Positions 13,943-20,470 of a stretch of DNA of 20,470 bases are shown in pieces. The stretch is from contig JASMCQ010000004.1 of NCBI GenBank assembly GCA_030753265.1, forward strand, positions 1-20,470, in the 5' to 3' direction. Origin of the DNA: Dehalococcoidia bacterium (lineage in GTDB: Bacteria; Chloroflexota; Dehalococcoidia; UBA3495). Under the pieces are notes generated by a model. The model was not told the DNA's origin. It saw nothing but the letters and a program-made list of their open reading frames with translations, and did no database searches. Numbering within the stretch: the stretch's first letter is position 1; each line of letters opens with the position of its first letter. The position numbers were made by a program, and so were the translations under genes.

Positions 13943-14101
13943 TTACCTCTGGCAGCGAACATATTCAGCGAGGAAAATCGCGCCGCTCACGATGATTATG
14001 GCGAGGCCGACGTTGATGTTGAGGTTGTCGGTGGTGGCAACGAGCGCCCCGGCGAGCATGGCGATCGCGGCGGCAAGCAAACGGGCTTGTGGGTTGGTCA
14101 C
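13943..14101 (-). CDS. small two-helix membrane protein, GTG start (52 aa)
   Basis: A gene too short for routine ORF calling. GTG at 14101 is preceded by GGGAGGTAGCACCC, a near-perfect ribosome-binding site at seven-nucleotide spacing. The product begins MTNPQARLLAAAIAMLAGAL, has a short polar turn TTDNLNIN, a second hydrophobic segment VGLAIIIVSGAIFLAEYV, and ends RCQR. This is a helical hairpin in the membrane with a positively charged C-terminus. Function unknown. It lies between the SnoaL-like gene and the two-TM protein, and its start is 85 bp past the stop of the upstream minus-strand gene at 14186, so the two may be co-transcribed. Confidence 0.7.
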   Translation of the reverse strand: MTNPQARLLAAAIAMLAGALVATTDNLNINVGLAIIIVSGAIFLAEYVRCQR

Positions 14102-14185
14102 GGGTGCTACCTCCCGATGGGTTTAGGACGCAACAAGGGGTGCCTTGAGGAAGATGTGCAGGTTCCGGTCAGCCGGAGTGCCCGG

Positions 14186-15256
14186 TTACCGGCCGGCATC
14201 GGGCACTTTCTGATCCTTGCCGATGGGGATGCCAAGCTCGGCCAACAGGCGATCGAGCGTCTCGCGGAATCCAGCGTCCACTACTTGCTCGCCCGCAGGC
14301 CCCCGGGTGATTGCGCCGATTTCCTCGAGATGCCTGAAAGAAATGTTGAATTCCTCGATAAGCTGAACCGACGGCCCTCCCCTTTTGGGTATGGTCTCAG
14401 GGGCATCCAGCAATCCCTTGAGGGCCTGCAACCCTTCGGTCCCCCACCTTCCGTAAGCTTCTTTCAGTGCCTCACGCTGGGTGGCATCGCCATGATTTCG
14501 CAATGCAGGCGCCATCGAGGCTTTTAGACGCCGGATTCTCTTGGGCAGGACCTCTGAAACGAAGATGATAATGACGACGCCGGCAAAGACAACCAGCGAC
14601 GTTCCAAGGAAGTACAGAGGAATCCGGGCCATCTGTATCAGCCAGCCACCCGAGAACAGCTCTGATAAGAAGCTGGGTTCCTTCGCCTGCAGAGGAATTC
14701 GAGACACGGAGATTTCCTCAATCCCGGCAATCTTCCCCTGCGGGGAAATGACCGGGGTCTGCCCTTTCACGTGCAGGACCAGCATGTCAAAGGCAAAGAA
14801 CTCCCCTTCTTCGAGAATGGTCTTGGGGAACTCAACCAAGTCGTCTCCAATCAGCTGGGGAATCGCTTTCCGGCCCAGATAATCGGAGCTGCTGCTCATC
14901 GGCCGTGCTTCGATCACCTTCCCGTCCGTCACCTGCAATCCCCAAATTTCGCTTGAGTCGTAATGAGATTGGAGGATATCGGTTTCGCCGGTATTCACCA
15001 CTCGTATCGAATAGATACGGAGATTCAAGTTTCCCTGTTGAATGTTTTCGCCTCGGAGCGTTATCTTGAGGTCTTCGACCGGCGTGCGAACGTCAAGAAC
15101 GTCGATGGTATTGAGGATTTCATAGGCCATTCCGGCATCTCGCTGGTCCAGGGCCGAGAGACCAAAGAATACCGAGAGGAAGACCGGAACGGCGAAAGCG
15201 ACCACTGCGAACGTTTCACGTTTGTGGTGCAGTACGAATCGTGCGAATCGTCTCAT
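14186..15256 (-). CDS. two-TM membrane protein, hypothetical (356 aa)
   Basis: I do not recognise the family. A basic N-terminus (MRRFARFVLHHKRE) leads into TM1 (about 16-36, TFAVVAFAVPVFLSVFFGLSA). An exterior domain of about 170 aa follows with beta-rich character (VEDLKITLRG, LRIYSIRVVNTGETDI, EEGEFFAFDMLVLHVKG). TM2 is at about 212-236 (IPLYFLGTSLVVFAGVVIIIF), followed by a basic stop (PKRIRRLKA) and a cytoplasmic tail of about 115 aa with predicted helices (EALKEAYGRWGTEGLQALKGLL, FRETLDRLLAELGI). The exterior strands resemble a domain that senses or binds at the cell surface, but this is only inference. The ribosome-binding site is weak (GGGCAG). It may be transcribed with the small membrane gene downstream. 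Confidence 0.72.
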   Translation of the reverse strand: MRRFARFVLHHKRETFAVVAFAVPVFLSVFFGLSALDQRDAGMAYEILNTIDVLDVRTPVEDLKITLRGENIQQGNLNLRIYSIRVVNTGETDILQSHYDSSEIWGLQVTDGKVIEARPMSSSSDYLGRKAIPQLIGDDLVEFPKTILEEGEFFAFDMLVLHVKGQTPVISPQGKIAGIEEISVSRIPLQAKEPSFLSELFSGGWLIQMARIPLYFLGTSLVVFAGVVIIIFVSEVLPKRIRRLKASMAPALRNHGDATQREALKEAYGRWGTEGLQALKGLLDAPETIPKRGGPSVQLIEEFNISFRHLEEIGAITRGPAGEQVVDAGFRETLDRLLAELGIPIGKDQKVPDAGR

Positions 15257-15644
15257 ATGTTTCTGCCCGAACGGAGCGGCCTGCCCATCAGGTCCCTCGT
15301 ATTTTCGACCTGCTGCCGGACGGCCTATCGCCCTGGGCGCTCCGGCGGATCGAAACTGCGACAGGCCGCGAATGTCAGATTCACTGGGTTACGGGCATTG
15401 TATGCACGGGGCGGCTCTCTGACAACCTCTCCGGCCATTTGCCTCGCTCAGGGCGGCCGTGAGAGGGCCGGGGAAGCGCTGGTAGACTCGAGTTCTAACG
15501 CTCCGTGGGCTGCCCGGATGAGTTTGTCCCCAGCCACAACTGGGTGCGGGACGGTGACTACGGCGAGGTCGGACCGGGTTGGCGGTGCACCGAATCGAAT
15601 CTCCCCAAGGTGAAAGGGCAAACTCACCGGCCGGTGGAGGCTTC
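15257..15644. other. 388-bp intergenic region, possible gene remnant
   Basis: Between the MFS stop and the two-TM gene start. On the minus strand, about 15448-15600 encodes a protein-like stretch (SDLAVVTVPHPVVAGDKLIR) in a frame that ends at a TGA at 15448 and has no start or ribosome-binding site downstream of the MFS gene. It could be the C-terminal scrap of a lost gene. The rest holds nothing I can assign. Confidence 0.35.
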
Positions 15645-16961
15645 TCAGGCTATGGATTCCGCTACCCGGCTCGGGAGGCTGGGCCTGGGGAGTTTCCAGA
15701 ACAACAGGGCCGCAATCAGATACATGCCAATCATGGGGGTTATGGCCCAGTAGTAGCTGCCGGAAGTATCGTAGACCCAGCCCGCGAACACCGGCATTCC
15801 CATGGACATTATGCTGGATACGGACGTGACACCACCCCGAAGGGTGGCAAAGCTCTTCCTGCCGAATAGCTCCCCGATTAGTGCCCAACCTAGCGCGCCA
15901 CCACTCATGGGAGCGGCGAACATGACTGTGAAGATGATCAGTTGCCACAGTTGCCCTCCGCCCAGGAGGAGAATCGACAGACTGGCGACCCCAAAAGCAG
16001 TGGTGATGCCGAGTATTTTCTGGTTGTCCCATCGGTCAGCCATCCAACCGAGAATCAACCTGAGCGGGATGGAGGCGAAGGAGATAGCTGCTATCATGAA
16101 GGCTCCCATGGCCTCCGAATGCCCCTTCCACACTATCAACGGAACCAGATGCACGAACAACCCGGAAGACCCTGACATTCGCAGGCCAATGGCTACCGCC
16201 AGGAGCCAGTAGGTCGGGGTTCGAATCGCCTCTCTCGGATTGAAGTCCACGGTCGCGATTTGCCGACCAGACCCTGACGACTCGTTGCCTAGGGAGTTCT
16301 TTCGGGCGATGGGTGGATTCCGGTCCCCGTCGGGTAGCAGGCCCATGCTCTCCGGAGAGCGGCGCATCACCAGGGACAGGGGGACTACCACGGCAATCAG
16401 GACTATGCCCGATATGACCGCTGCACTTCGCCAACCCAGAGTCAGCACCAGAAAAGCTATTCCCGGAGCGATGACCACACCACCCACAGAAAAGCCCATG
16501 GAGGTTATGGACATGGCAAAGGCCTTCCGGCGGATGAACCACTGATTGACCGCAGCCATGACCCCCTGGCTGAAGCCGGAATAGATACCCAAGGAAAGAA
16601 CTCCGACATACACGAGGAGGAACGAGGTAAAGCTGTGAGTGAGGGCCAACAGAATGAACCCCAGCCCGGCCACAACACCGCCGATGGCTATCATCGTCCG
16701 GGGGCCGAGGCGATCCACCAGGTACCCGGCTACGGGCCCTACAACCCCGCCTTCCAAACGCCCCAGGCCGAACACCAATGAGGTGGCTGCTCGGCTCAGG
16801 CCAAAGTCCCGGGTCACAGGAAGGAAGTACATTGGGAAGCCAAAAAAATAAGTGCCATCCTGTAGCGCACTTATCACGCCGCCCGCCGCCACAATCCACC
16901 AGCCATAGAACACCTTGGGACGTGCTCGGGAATCGCTGGACACCGACGACCTATCCTGCAT
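15645..16961 (-). CDS. major facilitator superfamily transporter (OFA/monocarboxylate-type)
   Basis: A 438-aa, 12-helix carrier of the major facilitator superfamily. It begins with FYGWWIVAAGG (18-28), the usual TM1 entry of oxalate/formate antiporter and monocarboxylate-type members. The TM2-TM3 loop has GYLVDRLGPRTMI and the corresponding second-half loop GWMADRWDNQKIL, both variants of the GxxxDRxGxR motif. A central hydrophilic loop (about 205-245) separates the two six-helix halves. It is likely a proton-linked uniporter/symporter or antiporter for a small organic anion in the cytoplasmic membrane. Context suggests it feeds the surrounding acyl-CoA/2-oxo acid enzymes, but the substrate cannot be read. 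The start follows a weak GGAATGAGCTTAC. Confidence 0.93.
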   Translation of the reverse strand: MQDRSSVSSDSRARPKVFYGWWIVAAGGVISALQDGTYFFGFPMYFLPVTRDFGLSRAATSLVFGLGRLEGGVVGPVAGYLVDRLGPRTMIAIGGVVAGLGFILLALTHSFTSFLLVYVGVLSLGIYSGFSQGVMAAVNQWFIRRKAFAMSITSMGFSVGGVVIAPGIAFLVLTLGWRSAAVISGIVLIAVVVPLSLVMRRSPESMGLLPDGDRNPPIARKNSLGNESSGSGRQIATVDFNPREAIRTPTYWLLAVAIGLRMSGSSGLFVHLVPLIVWKGHSEAMGAFMIAAISFASIPLRLILGWMADRWDNQKILGITTAFGVASLSILLLGGGQLWQLIIFTVMFAAPMSGGALGWALIGELFGRKSFATLRGGVTSVSSIMSMGMPVFAGWVYDTSGSYYWAITPMIGMYLIAALLFWKLPRPSLPSRVAESIA

Positions 16962-17164
16962 GTAAGCTCATTCCACTATTCTGGGAAGTCCGCAGGCCCT
17001 TCTCGTATTTCAAATAGACGGGTATATCCCCCGCCGGAGCCTCAAGATTCGTAAGCCCTGCCCCCTGCCAATCGCCCGATACATCCGTCCGGCTGGATGG
17101 CTCACGCCGAACAAACAGGAGCTTTCCGGTCGGTACCGTCTCTAGAATAGCAGATGGCCGGGCC

Positions 17165-17191
17165 GGGACCCGGTTTTCGCGGGTCTCTTTT
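17165..17191 (+). terminator. terminator-like hairpin (plus strand)
   Basis: GGGACCCG / CGGGTCTC (one G-T pair) with loop GTTTTCG, followed by TTTTCG. No plus-strand gene ends just upstream, so its purpose is unclear. It may insulate the NHL gene, or end a short RNA made from 16962-17160. Confidence 0.45.
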
Positions 17192-17489
17192 CGTGGCAGT
17201 TCCGTACACCGCCCATTACCCAATTCATGGCGAATGAAGGGGCTCTCCTCCCTGCTTGGTGCGGCTACAATCGCACGTCATCGCCAAGGGGGAGGACGGG
17301 AAGGAGAGGGAATCCACGAATCTACCCTCGAATTCCCCTCGGAAGGGGCGGCCCTGGCCACACCTCATTGGACCAGGCCCGGACCCTGTCCCAGTCCCTG
17401 TCGAACTTGCCACCCTCCGCCACCAACGAAATCAGAAACCCAAGCCTCATCCGCCAACGTGCCAACTACCCAAGTCGCCATTTTGGCCA

Positions 17490-17495
17490 TATAAT
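17490..17495 (+). promoter_or_regulatory. consensus -10 box suggesting a leaderless NHL mRNA
   Basis: A perfect TATAAT lies 8 nt before the ATG of the NHL gene, with no ribosome-binding site between. Transcription would start at or within a base or two of the start codon, giving a leaderless mRNA. The -35 is poor (TACCCA at 17-nt spacing). Confidence 0.5.
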
Positions 17496-17503
17496 GCCAC
17501 ATC

Positions 17504-18934
17504 ATGGCGGAAGACCAGGGCAAGAAAGAGGATCAGTTCGGTTTCACCCCGGAACAGGAGACCTTTGGCTACATCTCGCTGGACCAGGCCAGATCATTGG
17601 CCGTGCAGACAGCCAGGGAGACTCCGTGGAACTCTGGACAACGATTTATTGACACGCCCATGGTTTTCACTGTAACGGAGTCCGGTGAGGATGAGGACTA
17701 CTACACCGTTATCCTATTGTTCCGGCCTGAAGCTGGAGTCACTGGGACACCTGGCCGGGAGAAATTCTTCATTTCCAAAGGAGGAGAAGTTGTTCTCCGT
17801 CAAACCCTCGACCCTCCGAGAACCAGGGGTAGATGGCCTCAACTAACTGCCATAACCGGTATTGCCGTGGTTATCGTATCGGTGGCGATAGGAGCGTTAA
17901 GTTTATTCGGCGGTGGACCTTCTGGTGCTCACTCTCCTCTCACACCGACCCCAGCACCTACATTCGCCGCACTACCTAATGCCACTTCGATGCCTAGTGC
18001 AACACCATTTCCATCTTCCACCGAAATTGCGATAATAGCTGTTTCGCCGACCGGTACATCGGTGCCCACTGAAACGCCTGTGCCAATACCCACGCCTGCA
18101 CCCACACCCATTCCAACCAGCATGCCAACTTCTACTCCCACGCCCGTACCAACTTCAGCAGCAATTCCACCACGTACACTGACGCAAACGCCCAGTGCAA
18201 CAGTAGTCCCGTCTCAGCCCCTTGCGCCAACGCCTACATCTACGCTTATTCCAGTTCCCTCGCTCAGGCTAGAATTGTTGAATAAGTGGGGCCTCTTTGG
18301 CAACGAGCCCGGCGATATGAACAGACCTGATGGAATAGCTCTCACAGTAGGCGGAGCCGTTTACATAGTAAACAGCAGGAGCAACGAAGTTCAACTCTTC
18401 ACGAGTGACGGCGGGCTTATCGGCGAATTCGGCTCCCGCGGTGATGGCCCAGGCCAATTTAAGTCGCCACTAGATATTGCAGTTGACTCGGTCGGAAACG
18501 TGTACGTCAGCGATACTGGAAATAATCGGGTACAGAAATTCAACGAAGAATGGCGCTTTATGTTGGCGTGGGGCTCGGAAGGCGGGGATGTCGGCCAATT
18601 CAGGACTCCTAAGGGAATCACGGCAGACAGCGACGGTTTTGTGTATGTAGTTGACAGTGGCAACGGTCGCATCCAGAAGTTTACTGGGAACGGCCAATTT
18701 GTCTTAACCTGGGGAACCAAAGGCGATGCACTTGAGCAATTCAGGTCCCCTCGGGGCATTGCTACAGACTTGGCCGGTAACGTTTATGTTGCCGATACTT
18801 TCAACTACCGAGTACAGAAATTTAGCAGCGAGGGTGATTTCATTGCTTCGTGGGGGGGGCTTCGGAGGACGAGGAACTCCCGAGTCTCCCGACGAGATTG
18901 CAGTCGATGGCGAAGGCAATATCTATGTAGTTGA
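17504..18934 (+). CDS. membrane-anchored NHL-repeat surface protein, frameshifted at a G8 tract
   Basis: A 476-aa frame as read. Residues 1-110 are a soluble N-terminal domain (FGYISLDQARSLAVQTARE, then DYYTVILLFRPEA and REKFFISKGGEVVLRQ). TM at about 112-135. A Thr/Pro-rich tether with TPTPAPTP-type repeats covers about 140-255. From about 260 there are NHL beta-propeller blades of about 47 aa, each with the pattern P-xGIAxDSxGNVYVxDxxNNRVQKF. The frame breaks at residue 450, in a run of eight G (18852-18859). With seven G the reading continues SWGGFGGRGTPESPDEIAVD for further blades to a stop at 19238, giving a 577-aa protein. The last 25 residues of the frame as read are out-of-frame junk. 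Topology: N-domain in the cytoplasm, propeller outside. Likely a cell-surface binding or sensory protein; ligand unknown. Confidence 0.85.
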   Translation: MAEDQGKKEDQFGFTPEQETFGYISLDQARSLAVQTARETPWNSGQRFIDTPMVFTVTESGEDEDYYTVILLFRPEAGVTGTPGREKFFISKGGEVVLRQTLDPPRTRGRWPQLTAITGIAVVIVSVAIGALSLFGGGPSGAHSPLTPTPAPTFAALPNATSMPSATPFPSSTEIAIIAVSPTGTSVPTETPVPIPTPAPTPIPTSMPTSTPTPVPTSAAIPPRTLTQTPSATVVPSQPLAPTPTSTLIPVPSLRLELLNKWGLFGNEPGDMNRPDGIALTVGGAVYIVNSRSNEVQLFTSDGGLIGEFGSRGDGPGQFKSPLDIAVDSVGNVYVSDTGNNRVQKFNEEWRFMLAWGSEGGDVGQFRTPKGITADSDGFVYVVDSGNGRIQKFTGNGQFVLTWGTKGDALEQFRSPRGIATDLAGNVYVADTFNYRVQKFSSEGDFIASWGGLRRTRNSRVSRRDCSRWRRQYLCS

Positions 18935-19238
18935 CCGGCAAGCCATCTATCTCCTGGATGTCGATGGGTTTCGAGTTCTCTGGGACCACGACAGCTTCAG
19001 GGTTGGTGGTAGCCCTGAGCAAAGAGACATTACAGTGGATAGCGACGGCAACATATATGTGGTAAGACCAGCCGGCAACCGGCTGGAGATCTATGGCAGG
19101 AGAGCGGTCTCTGTTGCGCCGATTCCCACACCCACACCAAACCTTGTGCTGACGCCAAGTCCAACGATGGTGCCGCCCAGATCCGGCTTACTTTCCTCGA
19201 GGGAAGCGGCCCCCAATGGAAGCCTTAGATGTAGCTGA
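18860..19238 (+). pseudogene. out-of-frame C-terminal part of the NHL protein
   Basis: Continues the propeller in the frame one base off: SPDEIAVDGEGNIYVVDRQAI, then LLDVDGFRVLWD, then RDITVDSDGNIYVVRPAGNRLEIYG, two clear NHL blades, followed by a second Pro/Thr tail (APIPTPTPNLVLTPSPTMVP). It has no start codon or ribosome-binding site of its own, so it is the end of the 17504 gene and needs removal of one G (or ribosomal/polymerase slippage) to be made. Confidence 0.85.
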
Positions 19239-19366
19239 GCGGTCCTAGCCATGGCTGAAGCTACGGCATGTTGATCTCGTGAAGGAAACCTGGCAAGTCC
19301 CCACCGTTCGTCAGAGGACCAACGACCCATCACCAAGCAAGTAGCCGAAACAAATTGGAGGCAACT

Positions 19367-19729
19367 ATGCGCGTTATCAGAATTGCTGAAGTTGAAATAG
19401 TGCCGATAGACACGGCCACCCCAATCCCCGGTTGGACCGGCGGAGAAGTGCGCCGAACTCGCCAACCTCTGCTACCCGAGGGAGCCAGCAAAAACTTCAA
19501 CAGCAGCATCGTGAATTTCGAACGGGGAGCAACCACCGGTTGGCACGTCCACAAGAGCGACCAAATCCTGGTCATAACATCGGGAGTCGGAATGGTCGCC
19601 AACGAGACCGAGGAACACGAGGTGACCGTGGGTGACGTGGTACACATCCTAGAAGGGGAGAACCACTGGCACGGGGCGAAGAAAGAGTCCTACATGTCCC
19701 ACATCACCATTACCGCCGTGGACGGTTAA
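19367..19729 (+). CDS. cupin domain protein
   Basis: A 120-aa small cupin. Motif 1 is GATTGWHVHKSDQILVITSGVG, with H60, H62 and Q66 as candidate metal ligands. Motif 2 is GDVVHILEGENHWHGA, with H100 (or H102) as the remaining ligand. The single conserved beta-barrel fits the cupin_2 group, which includes dioxygenases, isomerases and non-enzymatic binding proteins, so the reaction is not fixed. The ATG at 19367 follows TTGGAGGCAACT, a good ribosome-binding site, and is preferred over an upstream TTG. It stands alone downstream of the NHL gene. It is the last clear chromosomal gene before the tRNA/integrase boundary. Confidence 0.88.
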   Translation: MRVIRIAEVEIVPIDTATPIPGWTGGEVRRTRQPLLPEGASKNFNSSIVNFERGATTGWHVHKSDQILVITSGVGMVANETEEHEVTVGDVVHILEGENHWHGAKKESYMSHITITAVDG

Positions 19730-20121
19730 AAGCCACTGCAAATTCCGGTAGCCCCTGGTCTGGTTGGGACCGCGCTTGAATTGAAGGAGAGCGAACCTTT
19801 TCTAATAATGAGCTTCGATCCAACCGGCTACCAGTGTTCTGCGTCCGGGGCAAAGCCGATCCGCAACTAGAAGCCGTAATATGCAGGCGCCGATGGGCCA
19901 CCAGCCATTGCAGTCAGTGCGCATGGAGCCGGAAGCGCCACGGCTTACGACGAATCGAGCGAAACCAGCCGGAAACGCGGCAGGCCGGTGGCTGGAAGAA
20001 GCGACACGGGAGAAGGCAGAGGGAGCCGGCATCAACGGAGACTAAAATGGCATCCCCACGGGAGATAGCCGCCCAGGCGGTATCAGCCGAAGCGCTGGCC
20101 GGTCTGGCCAGATACGAAAAG
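19730..20121. other. 392-bp region between cupin and tRNA remnant
   Basis: No recognised gene. A frame 19881-20045 (54 aa, from MQAPMGHQPL to EGAGINGD) ends TAA two bases before an ATG at 20047 that has GGAG upstream. The second frame runs antisense through the tRNA half. Neither is recognised, and both may be spurious or the broken 5' part of something interrupted at the att site. Confidence 0.4.
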
Positions 20122-20169
20122 TGGAGCGGGCGGGGGGATTCGAACCCCCGGCTTTTTGCTTGGGAAGCA
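20122..20169 (-). other. 3' half of tRNA-Gly(CCC); attachment (att) site core
   Basis: On the minus strand the sequence runs from the 3' side of the anticodon stem-loop to an encoded CCA. It has loop TTCCCAA (anticodon CCC), stem GCAAA, variable region AAGCC, T-arm GGGGG-TTCGAAT-CCCCC, acceptor CGCCCGC, discriminator T and CCA. The 5' half is missing: past 20169 the paired stem would need TTTGC but reads CTGC, and no D-arm or GCGGGCG follows. Identity thus stops in the anticodon stem, the usual crossover limit of integrases that target tRNA 3' ends. Confidence 0.85.
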
Positions 20170-20191
20170 GCCTATAGATACGTTTATTGGC

Positions 20192-20470
20192 ATGCGAAAA
20201 GCTACCAAGGGATTGACTCCGCAAGGCGAAAAATGGCTCAGGGAAGCCCTCTACAGGTTCCTCAAGTCGGTGCCCATTCCCGTTGACCAAGTTACACAAG
20301 CCCACGTCATCATGATGTTGGCCGAGTACACAGACAAACCTTGGCGTCGGCATGGTATCTACCGGGCGCTCAAAACGTTCTTCAAATGGGCCTCCGCTGA
20401 ATACCACTTCGAGAACCCTACGGTCAACATCGCCGCCCCAAGGACTCCTGATGTAGTGCTGCACACCATA
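20192..20470 (+). CDS. tyrosine recombinase (phage-type integrase), N-terminal part, cut by window end
   Basis: An open frame of 93 codons from ATG at 20192 to the window edge, with no stop. The sequence starts MRKATKGLTPQGEKWLREAL. It continues YRFLKSVPIPVDQVTQAHVI and HGIYRALKTFFKWASAEYHF, and the NPTVNIAAP segment follows. This is the SAM-like core-binding domain of tyrosine recombinases: the helix-turn pattern, the HGxYRALKxFFxWA helix and the following NPxxxIxxP linker to the catalytic domain are all typical. The catalytic R-H-R-Y residues would lie beyond the window. The gene starts only 22 bp from the tRNA-Gly 3' half and reads away from it, the classic layout of an integrase next to its att site. 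Product: site-specific integration and excision of a mobile element. Confidence 0.88.
   Translation, partial: MRKATKGLTPQGEKWLREALYRFLKSVPIPVDQVTQAHVIMMLAEYTDKPWRRHGIYRALKTFFKWASAEYHFENPTVNIAAPRTPDVVLHTI

Larger units (their letters stand above)
16962..17503. other. 542-bp divergent intergenic region
   Basis: Between the MFS gene (leftward) and the NHL gene (rightward). It contains a terminator-like hairpin at 17165-17191 and the promoter at 17490-17495. Open frames here lack ribosome-binding sites and recognisable sequence, and I see no gene. Confidence 0.55.

Noticed and set aside
14963..15613. Plus-strand open frame of 216 codons
   Set aside because: About half lies antisense to the two-TM membrane protein and the rest is in intergenic sequence; no domain or ribosome-binding site.
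20122..20169. Complete tRNA gene
   Set aside because: No D-arm or 5' acceptor strand is found on either side; only the 3' half is present.
20047..20286. Frame giving SGRGDSNPRL after a plausible start
   Set aside because: GRGDSNPR-type peptides are a known artefact of translating the antisense of a tRNA T-arm; the frame cannot be a normal gene across the tRNA half.

Overview
This 20.5-kb, GC-rich window (roughly 60% G+C by eye) looks chromosomal. It is probably from a Chloroflexota lineage close to SAR202/Dehalococcoidia, which is an inference. The reasons are a loosely packed set of paralogous catabolic enzymes (acyl-CoA dehydrogenase, single hot-dog MaoC-like proteins, enoyl-CoA hydratase/isomerase, DapA-like aldolase, TPP enzyme, GlcG/HbpS protein, SnoaL-like protein, MFS carrier, cupin), a PAS-SARP/BTAD regulator, an HTH-less ArsR-type ligand domain, and a Pro/Thr-linker NHL surface protein. 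There are no rRNA genes, no complete tRNA, no CRISPR array and no transposase.

Layout: 198-1400(-) acyl-CoA dehydrogenase; 1833-2258(-) and 2613-3038(-) a tandemly duplicated hot-dog gene, each copy with the same promoter/operator; 3352-4539(-) PAS-SARP regulator; 4742-5194(-) ArsN2-like acetyltransferase; 5397-6326(-) DapA-family aldolase; 7070-8704(+) TPP enzyme; 8910-9719(-) crotonase-fold enzyme; 10111-10524(-) GlcG/HbpS protein; 10866-11363(+) ArsR-like ligand domain, convergent with the 11360-11806(-) FKBP lipoprotein; 12061-12261(-) small membrane protein; 12878-13168(-) muconolactone-isomerase-like gene broken by one TAG; 13429-13866(+) SnoaL-like protein; 13943-14101(-) 52-aa membrane protein; 14186-15256(-) two-TM protein; 15645-16961(-) MFS transporter; 17504-19238(+) NHL surface protein frameshifted at a run of eight G; 19367-19729(+) cupin. 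The right edge (20122-20470) holds the 3' half of a tRNA-Gly(CCC) gene followed 22 bp later by the start of a tyrosine recombinase. This is one end of an integrative element that continues past the window.

Most genes stand alone, with their own ribosome-binding site and hairpins between them, so this is a collection of single-gene units rather than one operon. The shared theme is handling of CoA thioesters and small organic acids: uptake (MFS), aldol cleavage or condensation (DapA-like), decarboxylation or ligation (TPP enzyme), and acyl-CoA oxidation, hydration and isomerisation. Substrates cannot be read from the sequence. Intergenic regions carry several dispersed palindromic repeat families, two of them with two copies each in the window.

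The best leads are the tRNA-Gly att/integrase boundary at the right edge, the slippery G8 tract in the NHL surface protein, the duplicated hot-dog transcription units, the HTH-less ArsR-type domain with operator-like repeats in front of it, the amber-interrupted muconolactone-isomerase-like gene, and an acyl-CoA dehydrogenase and a crotonase that both lack the usual catalytic glutamates.
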